NCBI GenBank assembly: GCA_022508705.1
Contig: JAFLUO010000006.1
Coordinates: 1-31,491, forward strand
Source of the DNA: Oscillospiraceae bacterium
Lineage (GTDB): Bacteria; Bacillota; Clostridia; Oscillospirales; Acutalibacteraceae
DNA: 31,491 bases
Reading direction: 5' to 3'
Shown here in pieces: positions 8,543 through 16,767 of the stretch. Numbering within the stretch: the stretch's first letter is position 1; every line of letters starts with the position of its first letter. The position numbers and the translations under genes are program-made. A model generated the notes under the pieces. That model was not told the origin of the DNA, did not search any database, and worked only from the letters and a program-made list of their open reading frames with translations.

Positions 8543-9630
8543 AAAAAGTTGTTTTAATTTTATTTTCGGTATTCACTTTACTGTTTATCCTTTATATTCC
8601 ATCAACCGCCGCAAAAAGTGAATCAGATGTTTTAAAAAATATTGATTCTGCAACAAAAGAATATTTAGAGGATTTAGGCATTGACACTGAAAGCGGAGAG
8701 GGTATATCGGATATTTCTTTAAAGACCGTTTTTAAATTTTTGATTTCTCTTGTTACAGACAAAACAAAAAGAGTTTCAGGATTTCTAATAATAGTAATAG
8801 CGGTAATAATTATTGATTCAATTTTGTCATCATTCATTGAGGAAAATGCTTCTGCAAAGACTGCTGTCAATTATATTTCCGTCATCTGCATTATAACCGC
8901 TATTATTGTTCCTCTGAAAGAGCTTATCATCAATGCCGGCGCCGTTATCAAAACTGCCGCTATATTTACGGACAGCTATGTTCCGATTTTAGGAGCAATA
9001 ATTGCCGCTAGCGGTAATGTTAAATTGGCTTTTACATATAATTCTTTTGCAATAGCTCTTTCAGCATTCATAGCTGAAGTAGCAGATAAATTTTTTATCC
9101 CTGTAGTAAACATGCTGTTTGCGTTTAATATTTTAACTTCGTTCACATTTGAATCCTATAAGCATAAAATAATTAAATCGGTAAAGCGCCTCATAATTAT
9201 TATACTTTCTCTGATTTCCACGATTTATACAGGACTTTTAACAACTCAAAGTATTTTAGCAGTTTCATCCGACAGTTTGACAGTCAGGGGAATACGTTTT
9301 TTCTCAGGCACTTTTATTCCGGTTGTAGGTTCAGGGGTGAGCGAATCGGTAGCCTCTGTAATGAGCAGTCTTTCCGTTATGAAAAATACGGCAGGGGTAG
9401 TTGTAATCGTAATAATTATTTTAATTTTCCTGCCTGTTATTATTGAATTACTTGTTTGGTACTTTGCGCTGAGTTTTTGTTCTATTACAGCAGATCTTTT
9501 CGGAAACAATGAAGTTTCTGAAATGATTGAAGAGCTGTCGTCGGTAATTTCTCTTATAAATATTATTCTATTTTACATAACCTTTGTTCTTATCATTTCG
9601 ACAGGAATAATTATTGTATCGGGTAAATAA
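8539..9630 (+). CDS. spoIIIAE: Stage III sporulation protein AE
   Basis: SpoIIIAE is the large polytopic membrane subunit of the SpoIIIA complex. The 363-residue product begins with a signal-peptide-like stretch (MKKVVLILFSVFTLLFILYIPSTAA), followed by a short extracytoplasmic region and then multiple membrane helices, including segments near residues 75-100, 113-135 and 145-190 and a very hydrophobic C-terminal third. ATG 8539 is chosen because it forms an ATGA overlap with the spoIIIAD stop; a TTG six codons upstream would put charged residues before the signal peptide. It matches the family's usual 360-400 residues. Confidence 0.95.
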   Translation: MKKVVLILFSVFTLLFILYIPSTAAKSESDVLKNIDSATKEYLEDLGIDTESGEGISDISLKTVFKFLISLVTDKTKRVSGFLIIVIAVIIIDSILSSFIEENASAKTAVNYISVICIITAIIVPLKELIINAGAVIKTAAIFTDSYVPILGAIIAASGNVKLAFTYNSFAIALSAFIAEVADKFFIPVVNMLFAFNILTSFTFESYKHKIIKSVKRLIIIILSLISTIYTGLLTTQSILAVSSDSLTVRGIRFFSGTFIPVVGSGVSESVASVMSSLSVMKNTAGVVVIVIIILIFLPVIIELLVWYFALSFCSITADLFGNNEVSEMIEELSSVISLINIILFYITFVLIISTGIIIVSGK

Positions 9631-9631
9631 T

Positions 9632-10060
9632 ATGGAACTGGTTAAAAATTATATTTTTTCTCTTTGCGGAGCAAGTATTGTCGTTTCTGTTTCAAAAATG
9701 ATTTTGCACAATTCAAAATTGAAAAAAACGGTTAACATATTTCTGTCTCTGTTTTTGCTTTTTTATATGGTAGCTCCATTCGGTAAACAAAACGTAAGCA
9801 CTGATTTTTATATAGATCAAAAAGAAAGTAATTTTGAAGAATATTCAATTGATAATTATTCGGATTTTATTGATTTTGCTGTCAATGGAGTGTGTGAAGA
9901 GGAAAATTGTTCAGCAGATAAAATAACAATTTACGAAAAAGAAAAGGACGGTGAAAAAGTAATTGATTACATTGAAATAAAACTGAGCGACCCGTCAAAA
10001 TCAGAAAAAATTGCTGAGAGATTAAAAAAAGAATACGGCTTTGAGGTGAGTGTAAGTTGA
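9632..10060 (+). CDS. spoIIIAF: Stage III sporulation protein AF
   Basis: A bitopic 142-residue subunit of the SpoIIIA complex. Two hydrophobic segments lie at the N-terminus (FSLCGASIVVSVSKMIL, then NIFLSLFLLFYMVAPFG), followed by a soluble domain expected outside the mother-cell membrane, the ring-building-like portion of SpoIIIAF. ATG 9632 starts one base after the spoIIIAE stop; only a weak GGG lies upstream, so translational coupling is likely. The last four bases overlap the spoIIIAG start. Confidence 0.9.
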   Translation: MELVKNYIFSLCGASIVVSVSKMILHNSKLKKTVNIFLSLFLLFYMVAPFGKQNVSTDFYIDQKESNFEEYSIDNYSDFIDFAVNGVCEEENCSADKITIYEKEKDGEKVIDYIEIKLSDPSKSEKIAERLKKEYGFEVSVS

Positions 10061-10596
10061 ATGTAAAAAAGCTTCTGAGTGTTGAATTTATAAAGACTAA
10101 CAAAAAAACTTTTATTTGCTTTATTGCCGGTTTACTTGGAATATTACTTATCTTTGCATCGGAAGCGTTTGGAAATTCTTCAAAAAAGAGTGAAACAAGT
10201 AACAAGGAATACGTTTCATATTCAAATGAAATGGAAGAAAAGCTTGCAGATATAATTTCAAAAGTTGAGGGTGCAGGAAAAACAAAAGTTTTTTTAACAA
10301 TTGAAGAATCGGAGGAATACGTATATGCTCAGGATATTTCGACCGACAGAAAAGATAATACACAGATAAATGATGATAAGAAATATGTAATAGTTGACGG
10401 CAACAGCGGTAAAGACGGATTGCTTATTAAAACCGTAAATCCAAAAATAAGAGGCGTTGCCATTGTTTGCGAAGGCGGGGACGACCCTGTTGTTCAACAA
10501 AGAATTTATTCTTGCGTCAGTGCTTCGTTAGGGATTAGCACGGCAAGAATTTCAATATCAAAAATGACATCTATGGAGGTAAATAATGAAAAGTAG
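10057..10596 (+). CDS. spoIIIAG: Stage III sporulation protein AG
   Basis: SpoIIIAG forms a large ring in the space between mother cell and forespore. The 179-residue product has one N-terminal membrane helix (about residues 18-38, FICFIAGLLGILLIFASEAFG), then a ring-building domain with the typical EEKLADIISKVEGAGKTKV opening and a VRG-like repeat region ending RGVAIVCEGGDDPVVQQ. The start is TTG 10057: TGAGGTGAG lies seven bases upstream and the TTG overlaps the spoIIIAF stop. No in-frame ATG fits as well. Confidence 0.93.
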   Translation: MNVKKLLSVEFIKTNKKTFICFIAGLLGILLIFASEAFGNSSKKSETSNKEYVSYSNEMEEKLADIISKVEGAGKTKVFLTIEESEEYVYAQDISTDRKDNTQINDDKKYVIVDGNSGKDGLLIKTVNPKIRGVAIVCEGGDDPVVQQRIYSCVSASLGISTARISISKMTSMEVNNEK

Positions 10597-11122
10597 AATT
10601 CTGAAAAAAAGACAAATTGCGGCAGGAGCAGCAGCAATAGCACTTTGTACGGCGGTTTTTCTGAATTGGTATTACACTAAGCAAGGAACAAATCTGCCGG
10701 AATCCCCTGAGGTTACAAGCGAAGTAAACTTAGGCGATGCACAATATGTAAACGGCACCAATGTAACAAATGAAAGCGATTATTTCACATCGGCTGAAAT
10801 TAACCGTTCAAAGGCTCACGACACCGCAAAGGAATATCTTGAATCAATAGTGTCGGATGAAAGTGTTGATTCTGAAGAAAGGGAAGAAGCAAAGAAAAAA
10901 CTCCTTGAAATTTCAAATGAAATCAAAACTGAAGCCGACATTCAAAATTTAATTACGGCAAAGCTTAACTGTAAATGTTTGGTAACGTTAAACGAATCTT
11001 CTCTTGAGGTTATTTTACCGAAAGGTGTTTTAACAGACGATAAACTTATAACTATAAAGGATATAGTAACAAGTAATTCAAATGTATCTTCCGACAATAT
11101 AACCGTGATTGAACTAAAATAA
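10586..11122 (+). CDS. spoIIIAH: Stage III sporulation protein AH
   Basis: SpoIIIAH pairs with forespore SpoIIQ (SpoIIQ or a replacement is presumably encoded elsewhere) across the intermembrane space. The 178-residue product has a positively charged start, a membrane helix at about 11-29, a low-complexity linker, and a YscJ/FliF-like ring-building domain at the C-terminus, which begins with a helical part rich in Glu and Lys (EEREEAKKKLLEI). ATG 10586 has a perfect GGAGGT site and overlaps spoIIIAG by 11 bases. It is the last gene of the operon; the next 142 bases hold the nusB control region. Confidence 0.94.
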   Translation: MKSRILKKRQIAAGAAAIALCTAVFLNWYYTKQGTNLPESPEVTSEVNLGDAQYVNGTNVTNESDYFTSAEINRSKAHDTAKEYLESIVSDESVDSEEREEAKKKLLEISNEIKTEADIQNLITAKLNCKCLVTLNESSLEVILPKGVLTDDKLITIKDIVTSNSNVSSDNITVIELK

Positions 11123-11143
11123 AGAATATTATTCGTTTTTCTA

Positions 11144-11172
11144 TTGATATTTTTCAGTTTCGGTGGTAAACT
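11144..11172 (+). promoter_or_regulatory. Sigma-A promoter of the nusB super-operon
   Basis: TTGATA (11144-11149) and TAAACT (11167-11172) are separated by exactly 17 bases and lie just after spoIIIAH. Transcription would begin near 11179, giving a leader of about 86 bases before nusB. This provides vegetative expression of nusB and its downstream genes independently of the sporulation operon. Confidence 0.65.
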
Positions 11173-11198
11173 ATACATAAATAAATGTATATACATTT
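11173..11198. repeat. ATACAT/ATGTAT half-site cluster overlapping the nusB transcription start
   Basis: The hexamer occurs three times in alternating orientation: ATACAT at 11173-11178, ATGTAT at 11185-11190 and ATACAT at 11191-11196. The last two lie inside a perfect 16-bp palindrome (11183-11198). The cluster begins directly at the -10 element and covers the predicted start site, the position of a repressor operator. The cognate regulator is unknown. Confidence 0.5.
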
Positions 11199-11221
11199 TG
11201 CACCGCTGAAAGCTTATAACG

Positions 11222-11254
11222 CTCCCCGTTATTTTTAGCGGGGAGTATATTTTT
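11222..11254 (+). terminator. Terminator-like hairpin in the nusB leader (end of spoIIIA and/or attenuator)
   Basis: CTCCCCG (11222-11228) pairs with CGGGGAG (11239-11245), followed by a T-rich tail (TATATTTTT) ending one base before the GGAGG of nusB. It can end spoIIIA transcripts, but it also lies in the leader of the nusB transcript. ATAACG (11216-11221) can instead pair with CGTTAT (11227-11232), which would disrupt the hairpin. Confidence 0.6.
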
Positions 11255-11264
11255 GGAGGAAATT

Positions 11265-11672
11265 ATGACTCGAAGAGAAGAAAGAGAGCTTGCCTTTATA
11301 CTTGGATTTGAAAAGATTTTTAACGATGAGTTAACTATAAGCGAAATTGTTGATATTGCGTTGGAGGCTGAAATTATTGCAAACGACAATCTTTTTGCAA
11401 TTTCTCTTGCCCAAATGACAAACGATCATATTGAAGAATTTGACACTATAATTGCCGAAAACGCAATAGGTTGGCGTATTGAGCGTTTGCCGAAAGTTTC
11501 CGTGGCAATTCTTCGCTTAGCCCTTTGCGAAATGTTTTACGTTGAATCAATCCCTGTAAAAGTTTCAGCTAATGAAGCGGTTGAGATTGCAAAAAAATTC
11601 GGCACAAAGGACGACGCATCGTTCATTAACGGAGTTCTCGGCAAGGTCATCAGAGAAAAAGACTTAAAATGA
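11265..11672 (+). CDS. nusB: Transcription antitermination factor NusB
   Basis: NusB binds boxA RNA with NusE (S10) and promotes antitermination on rRNA operons. The product has 135 residues, the usual length. Family features are the N-terminal REERELAFILGF helix, a central acidic region, ERLPKVSVAILRLALCEM and EAVEIAKKFGTKDDASFINGVLGKV, all typical NusB helices. ATG 11265 is selected by the GGAGG at 11255-11259; an in-frame TTG at 11253 lies inside that region and is rejected. It is the first gene of a tightly packed operon that runs to recN, and it overlaps the next gene by 4 bases. Confidence 0.95.
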   Translation: MTRREERELAFILGFEKIFNDELTISEIVDIALEAEIIANDNLFAISLAQMTNDHIEEFDTIIAENAIGWRIERLPKVSVAILRLALCEMFYVESIPVKVSANEAVEIAKKFGTKDDASFINGVLGKVIREKDLK

Positions 11673-12616
11673 GTTGGGTTTTAGGTATTGATACAAGCAA
11701 TTATACAACGTCAGTTTCTGCATTTGACGGAGAAAATATGCTTTACCGCAAAAAGCTTTTGCCCGTAAAGCCAGGGGAAAAGGGAATTCGTCAAAGTGAC
11801 GCCGTTTTTCATCACACTTTGCAACTGCCTGAACTTTTATCTGATTTGTGTTCGGAAATATCTTCCGATATTTCAGCTGTGGGCGTATCGGTTAAGCCCT
11901 CAAATCAAGAGGTCTCGTATATGCCTTGTTTTCTAACGGGAATTTCTGTTGCAAAGTCGCTTTCATCAGCACTTAAAATCCCACTTTATGAATTTTCCCA
12001 TCAGGACGGCCACATTGCCGCGGCTCTTTATTCTTCAAAGAAAACTGATTTAATCGGTGAAAGATTTCTTGCATTTCATATTTCGGGCGGAACGTCGCAA
12101 GGAGTGCTTGTTACTCCTAATGAGAATTATTTCAGTGCACAGATTCTTTGCGATTCTCTTGACTTAAAGGCAGGGCAGGCAATCGACAGAGTAGGAATTG
12201 AGTTAGGATTGAAGTTTCCGTGCGGTCCTGAACTTGAAAAGCTTGCGCTCAAATCAAACAAGAATTTTGATAATATTAAGGTTTTTCATCGGGACTTATC
12301 CTTCAGCCTTTCAGGCGTGGAAAATAAATGTAAGCAGATGCTTAAAAACAATGAATCCCCGTGTGATATAGCTCTTTACTGCATTAAATATATTGAATCA
12401 GCTATATCGGACACTTGCGATTTACTTTTAAAGCAATACGGTAATTTGCCCCTTGTTTTTTCAGGCGGAGTAATGTCAAATTCAATAATAAGAAAAAATT
12501 TTGAGAAAAAATACGGCGCATATTTTGCCGAACCTGCATTTTCTTCCGATAACGCTTGCGGTATTGCGTATCTTACATACCGTATGCACAACAAACAATT
12601 ACATAATGGCGATTAA
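11669..12616 (+). CDS. TsaD/Kae1-like (peptidase M22) paralogue of unknown function
   Basis: A 315-residue ASKHA-fold protein of the TsaD/Kae1/YgjD family. True TsaD makes the t6A modification of tRNA. The metal-binding residues appear conserved: His111 and His115 in HQDGH, and Asp294 in SSDNACGIAYL; the phosphate-binding loop FSGGVMSN is present. However, the N-terminal motif ETSCDET of TsaD reads DTSNYTT (the Asp-Glu pair is lost), the SGGHTQ motif reads SGGTSQ, and the protein is about 20 residues shorter than TsaD. I therefore read it as a clostridial paralogue rather than the essential TsaD, which should be elsewhere. It overlaps nusB by 4 bases (ATGA) and is followed immediately by xseA. 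Confidence 0.8.
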   Translation: MSWVLGIDTSNYTTSVSAFDGENMLYRKKLLPVKPGEKGIRQSDAVFHHTLQLPELLSDLCSEISSDISAVGVSVKPSNQEVSYMPCFLTGISVAKSLSSALKIPLYEFSHQDGHIAAALYSSKKTDLIGERFLAFHISGGTSQGVLVTPNENYFSAQILCDSLDLKAGQAIDRVGIELGLKFPCGPELEKLALKSNKNFDNIKVFHRDLSFSLSGVENKCKQMLKNNESPCDIALYCIKYIESAISDTCDLLLKQYGNLPLVFSGGVMSNSIIRKNFEKKYGAYFAEPAFSSDNACGIAYLTYRMHNKQLHNGD

Positions 12617-12617
12617 A

Positions 12618-13832
12618 ATGAATTTACAGTCAATTATTTCCGTTTCACAATTAAATACATATGCCCGTTCTCTTTTGGAAGGGGACGAAAACCTTAGAAA
12701 TGTTTTTGTACGCGGTGAAATATCAAATTTTACTGCAAATGCACGAAGCGGTCACCTTTATATGTCTTTAAAAGACACTAACGCTTCAATTAAAGCCGTA
12801 ATGTTTGCAGGCAATGCCTCACAGCTTAAATTTCGCATTGAAAACGGTATGTCGGTTATAGTCAGGGGCAGAGTGTCACTGTATGAGCGTGACGGCGCAT
12901 TTCAACTTTACATAGACGACATTCAGCCTGAGGGAATAGGCTCCCTTGCCATAGCTTTTGAACAGTTAAAAGAAAAACTGTCAAATGAAGGCATCTTTGA
13001 TTCAAATAGAAAAAAGCAAATCCCGCCAATGCCTAAAAGAATCGGTGTTATATCTTCGCCTAACGGTGCGGCTGTTCAGGATGTTCTCAATGTAATTTCA
13101 CGCCGTTTTCCATTGGCTGATATAGTTTTTGCAGGCGCTCCCGTTCAAGGCGACGGTGCAGGTGAAATTATTGCCCGAGCAGTTGTTGATTTTAATTATC
13201 TTAATTGCGTAGATGTTATTATTATTGCCCGTGGGGGCGGTTCTGCCGAAGATTTATGGGAATTTAACAATGAAAATTTAGCAAGAGCAATTTATAATTC
13301 CGAAATTCCCGTAATTTCAGGTGTAGGTCATGAAACTGACTTTACAATTTGTGATTTTGCTGCAGATTTAAGAGCACCGACTCCGTCTGCTGCGGCAGAG
13401 CTTGCCGTTCCGGATATTTATGAATTAGCCTCTTACATAAATTTATTGAGCGATAAAATCAATAAAGCAGTTTCTTCAAAAATATTGCTTGAAGAAATGC
13501 GGCTTGACAAATTAGCGGATTCCGGTTATTTAAAGAAGCCCGCTGATTATATTGATGAATGTAACAAAACCCTTGCCGACTTAGATAAATCACTGAATAA
13601 TGCAGTTAAAAGCATTTTTGAAAATAAGTACAGTCAAGCAGCAATTCTTGTTTCAAAGCTTGATGCACTGAGTCCTCTTAAAATTCTTTCAAGAGGCTTT
13701 TCCGTTATAAAATCAAACAACAGTGTTGTATCGTCTGTAAATCAGTTAAGTGTAGGTGAGAGTATTGAACTTAAATTTTCAGACGGAACTGCAAATGCAG
13801 TTATAACACAAATTAAAGATCAGGTGAAATAG
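12618..13832 (+). CDS. xseA: Exodeoxyribonuclease VII large subunit
   Basis: XseA is the catalytic subunit of exonuclease VII, which degrades single-stranded DNA from both ends. The 404-residue product has an N-terminal OB-fold (NVFVRGEISNFTANARSGHL), then the catalytic domain with the conserved runs GVISSPNGAAVQD, IIIARGGGSAEDLWEFNNE, ISGVGHETDFTICDFAAD and RAPTPSAAAELAVP, a coiled-coil region that binds XseB, and a C-terminal tail beginning LSRGFSVI. ATG 12618 follows the preceding stop by one base; TGGCGA lies six bases before it. An ATG four codons upstream (12606) is possible but has no ribosome binding site. Confidence 0.95.
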   Translation: MNLQSIISVSQLNTYARSLLEGDENLRNVFVRGEISNFTANARSGHLYMSLKDTNASIKAVMFAGNASQLKFRIENGMSVIVRGRVSLYERDGAFQLYIDDIQPEGIGSLAIAFEQLKEKLSNEGIFDSNRKKQIPPMPKRIGVISSPNGAAVQDVLNVISRRFPLADIVFAGAPVQGDGAGEIIARAVVDFNYLNCVDVIIIARGGGSAEDLWEFNNENLARAIYNSEIPVISGVGHETDFTICDFAADLRAPTPSAAAELAVPDIYELASYINLLSDKINKAVSSKILLEEMRLDKLADSGYLKKPADYIDECNKTLADLDKSLNNAVKSIFENKYSQAAILVSKLDALSPLKILSRGFSVIKSNNSVVSSVNQLSVGESIELKFSDGTANAVITQIKDQVK

Positions 13833-13836
13833 AATT

Positions 13837-14025
13837 ATGAATTACGAAGAATCAGTTAAAAAGCTTGAAGAAATCGTTTCAAAGCTTGAAGAGGGCAATA
13901 TTTCCTTGGAAGAGTCTTTGAAATTATATGAAGAGGGGACTCTTCTGTCCGAAAATTGCAGAAAAATGCTAAGTGAAGCAAAACTGAAAATTACAAATAT
14001 TAACGAGGTTGCAGAAAATGGCTGA
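13837..14025 (+). CDS. xseB: Exodeoxyribonuclease VII small subunit
   Basis: XseB is the small helical subunit of exonuclease VII; several copies wrap the XseA coiled coil. The 62-residue product shows the family pattern: SVKKLEEIVSKLEEG, then SLEESLKLYEEG and a final helix SENCRKMLSEAKLKI. It starts 4 bases after xseA with AGGTGA upstream and overlaps ispA by 8 bases. The length is at the short end of the family, but both helices are complete. Confidence 0.95.
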   Translation: MNYEESVKKLEEIVSKLEEGNISLEESLKLYEEGTLLSENCRKMLSEAKLKITNINEVAENG

Positions 14026-14893
14026 TTTCTCTGAATTTTCAAGCGATATAAAACTCATTAACGAATTTTTGGAAAATAAAGCTGTCGAGGGCTGTGAATC
14101 TTCTGTTGTGCTCGACGCAATGAATTACAGTTTAAAAAACGGCGGGAAAAGAATTCGACCGCTTTTAACTCTTTATTTTTCCGAGATTGCAGGCGGTAGT
14201 AAAGAGTCCGCAATTAAGCTGGGCTGTGCCCTTGAAATGATTCACACTTATTCTTTAATCCATGACGATTTACCGTGTATGGATAATGACGATACCCGCC
14301 GTGGAAAACCGTCTTGCCATATTGCATACGGCGAAGCAAATGCACTACTTGCAGGAGATGCACTTTTGACAGAAGCCTTTTATTTAGCAACTCAAAGCGG
14401 TATTCCTGCTGAGAATATAAGCCTTGCGGTTAAATGCCTGTCAGAATTTGCAGGAGTTCGCGGAATGGTAATGGGGCAGGTGCTCGATTTACAGTTTGAG
14501 AATACCGAACCTACTCTTTCCGATATTAAAAAAATGTATTCCCTTAAAACCTGCGCTCTTTTAAAATGCGCTTGTGTTTTAGGCTATCTTACAGGGGAAA
14601 ATTTTGATAAAAAAGAAATAGATACTATTTGTGAATACGCTGAGAATCTTGGGCTTGCTTTTCAGATTACAGACGATATTCTTGATATTGTAAGCGATTC
14701 GCAAACCCTCGGAAAGCCCGTCGGAAGCGATGAAAAAAACAATAAACCCACTTTTGTGAAGCTTTACGGTCTGGAAAAATCGAAAGCTCTTGTAAATGAA
14801 CTTACAAATAGTGCGATTTCAATTTTGAATTCCTACAATAAAAGCGAAAAGCTTATTAAATTAACTTTGGCGCTCGCATCACGCGAGTTTTGA
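14018..14893 (+). CDS. ispA: Polyprenyl (farnesyl/geranyl) diphosphate synthase
   Basis: This trans-prenyltransferase condenses isopentenyl diphosphate with allylic diphosphates, probably to farnesyl diphosphate. The product has 291 residues. Both Asp-rich motifs are intact: DDLPCMD (residues 83-89) and DDILD (219-223), together with GGKRIRP near 42-48 and the GQVLDL motif near residue 153. ATG 14018 has GAGGT about ten bases upstream and overlaps the xseB stop; a TTG three codons earlier is rejected. It is followed directly by dxs, placing precursor synthesis and chain elongation together. Chain length cannot be proved from sequence by eye. Confidence 0.93.
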   Translation: MADFSEFSSDIKLINEFLENKAVEGCESSVVLDAMNYSLKNGGKRIRPLLTLYFSEIAGGSKESAIKLGCALEMIHTYSLIHDDLPCMDNDDTRRGKPSCHIAYGEANALLAGDALLTEAFYLATQSGIPAENISLAVKCLSEFAGVRGMVMGQVLDLQFENTEPTLSDIKKMYSLKTCALLKCACVLGYLTGENFDKKEIDTICEYAENLGLAFQITDDILDIVSDSQTLGKPVGSDEKNNKPTFVKLYGLEKSKALVNELTNSAISILNSYNKSEKLIKLTLALASREF

Positions 14894-14907
14894 TTGGGGA
14901 TTTTACT

Positions 14908-16767
14908 TTGCCTAACAATAATTTATTATCCGAAATTAAATCACCTGATGATATAAAGAATTTATCTTTTGATAAGCTCCGCGAGCTGTGCGCAGAGATA
15001 AGAAATGTGTTGATTGAAACCGTTTCCAATAACGGCGGACATCTTTCATCTAACCTCGGTGTAGTTGAGCTTTCTGTTGCGTTACATAAAGTGTTCAACT
15101 CTCCTAAAGACAAAATTATTTGGGACGTTGGCCATCAGGTGTATACTCATAAAATTCTTACGGGAAGATGTGAACAGTTCTCAACCTTGCGTACGGAAGG
15201 CGGAATTTCGGGCTTTTCTTCACCTGAAGAGAGCGAGCACGATATTTTTTACAGCGGTCACTCAAGTACCTCTGTTTCGTCTGCTTTCGGCATTGCAATG
15301 GCTAACCGTATCAACGGTAAAAAGGATTATACCATTGCAGTTATAGGCGACGGTGCTCTTACGGGCGGTCTTGCTTATGAAGCACTCAACAATGCAGGAA
15401 GGTCAAAGGCAAGGCTTATTGTTATTCTTAACGATAACAAAATGTCAATATCCGAAAATGTGGGCGGAGTTGCAAGGTATTTAGCGGTAATTCGCTCAAA
15501 ACCTGAGTATTTTCGATTAAAGGCGAAGACAGAATCTACAATAACAAAAATTCCTTTAATCGGCCGCCCTTTAGCAAAACAAATATTTGACCTTAAAACA
15601 AGAATCAAAAACAGAATGTATAAAAGTACATTTTTCGAGGATATGGGTTTTCGCTATATGGGTCCCATTGACGGTCATAATTTGGAGCAGCTTTCCGAAG
15701 CTCTTGACAGTGCAAAGCTCGTAAACGGCCCTGTACTTTTACATATTAACACCATAAAAGGAAAAGGGTACGATTTTGCTGAAAAATCGCCCAGCGAATT
15801 TCACGGAATTTCAAAATTCAATATTGACAACGGAGAAACCAATATAGGCTCTGATAATTTTTCTTCTGTTTTCGGTTCAACAATTTGTGAATTGGCGGAA
15901 AAAGACAAGAGGGTATGTGCTGTTACCGCCGCAATGGCTCTTGGGACAGGTCTTAAGGATTTTTCTAAGAAGTATCCCGAAAGATTTTTTGACGTAGGGA
16001 TAGCAGAAGAGCACGCAATTACATTTACTGCAGGGCTGTCAAAGGGCGGAATGAAGCCTGTTGTTGCACTCTACTCAACTTTTTTACAGAGATCCTTTGA
16101 CCAGCTAATACACGACTGCTCTTTGCAAAATGCTAATATGATAATTGCCGTTGACAGAGCCGGTTTTGTGGGTGAAGACGGCGTAACTCACCAAGGTCTT
16201 TTCGATGTACCAATGCTTTTAGCCGTTCCGAATATCAAAATCTATTCACCATTTACGTTTAAACGAATGAAATATGATTTTGAGTCTGCTGTAAAGCAAG
16301 ACGGATTGTTTGCCATAAGATACCCAAGGGGTAATGATGCTGATTTGCCCAAAGGCTATGAAATAAGTGAAAACGATTTCGATTTTTTCAATGAAAACGG
16401 CGCGGCTTTAATTGTCACTTATGGGCGAATCTCTGCCGAGACAATGTTTGCAGTTGAAAAACTTAAATCTGAAAATAAAATAGTTTCGCTTCTTGTGCTT
16501 AATTGCATAAAACCCATTCCAAAAGAAGTTTTTAACATTGCTTTAACTTACAGAAAGATTGTTTTTTACGAAGAGTCCGAAAAGGCAGGTTCTGTAGGTA
16601 CTGCTTTTGCCGAAATCCTTGCTGAGAAAGGATATAACGGCAAATTCGAGCATATTGCCGTAAATGATGAGTTTGTTCACCACGCATCTGTTCCTGCACT
16701 TTTGAAAAAGTTCGGGCTTGACAGAGACTCAATTTACAATAAATTTTCGGAGAAATTAAATGGCTGA
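14908..16767 (+). CDS. dxs: 1-deoxy-D-xylulose-5-phosphate synthase
   Basis: DXS condenses pyruvate and glyceraldehyde 3-phosphate, using thiamine diphosphate, in the first step of the MEP isoprenoid pathway. The product is about 619 residues, full length. Visible motifs are HLSSNLGVVELSVALH, WDVGHQVYTHKILTGR, the thiamine-binding GDGALTGGLAYEALNNAG with ILNDNKMSISENVG, and the transketolase segment GIAEEHAITFTAGLS with DRAGFVGEDGVTHQGLFD. The start is one of two TTG codons: TTG 14908 has GGGGA seven bases upstream and is preferred; TTG 14890 would overlap ispA by 4 bases but has no good site. Both lack an ATG alternative. The gene overlaps tlyA by 8 bases. Confidence 0.95.
   Translation: MPNNNLLSEIKSPDDIKNLSFDKLRELCAEIRNVLIETVSNNGGHLSSNLGVVELSVALHKVFNSPKDKIIWDVGHQVYTHKILTGRCEQFSTLRTEGGISGFSSPEESEHDIFYSGHSSTSVSSAFGIAMANRINGKKDYTIAVIGDGALTGGLAYEALNNAGRSKARLIVILNDNKMSISENVGGVARYLAVIRSKPEYFRLKAKTESTITKIPLIGRPLAKQIFDLKTRIKNRMYKSTFFEDMGFRYMGPIDGHNLEQLSEALDSAKLVNGPVLLHINTIKGKGYDFAEKSPSEFHGISKFNIDNGETNIGSDNFSSVFGSTICELAEKDKRVCAVTAAMALGTGLKDFSKKYPERFFDVGIAEEHAITFTAGLSKGGMKPVVALYSTFLQRSFDQLIHDCSLQNANMIIAVDRAGFVGEDGVTHQGLFDVPMLLAVPNIKIYSPFTFKRMKYDFESAVKQDGLFAIRYPRGNDADLPKGYEISENDFDFFNENGAALIVTYGRISAETMFAVEKLKSENKIVSLLVLNCIKPIPKEVFNIALTYRKIVFYEESEKAGSVGTAFAEILAEKGYNGKFEHIAVNDEFVHHASVPALLKKFGLDRDSIYNKFSEKLNG

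Noticed and set aside
11123..11264. Possible missing asp23/amaP gene between spoIIIAH and nusB
   Set aside because: Some Clostridia have such a gene here, but only 142 bases exist with no open frame remnant, so I see an absence, not a broken gene.
15065..15346. Plus-strand 93-codon frame inside dxs and similar internal frames
   Set aside because: Out-of-frame shadow of the strongly conserved dxs protein, without a ribosome binding site.
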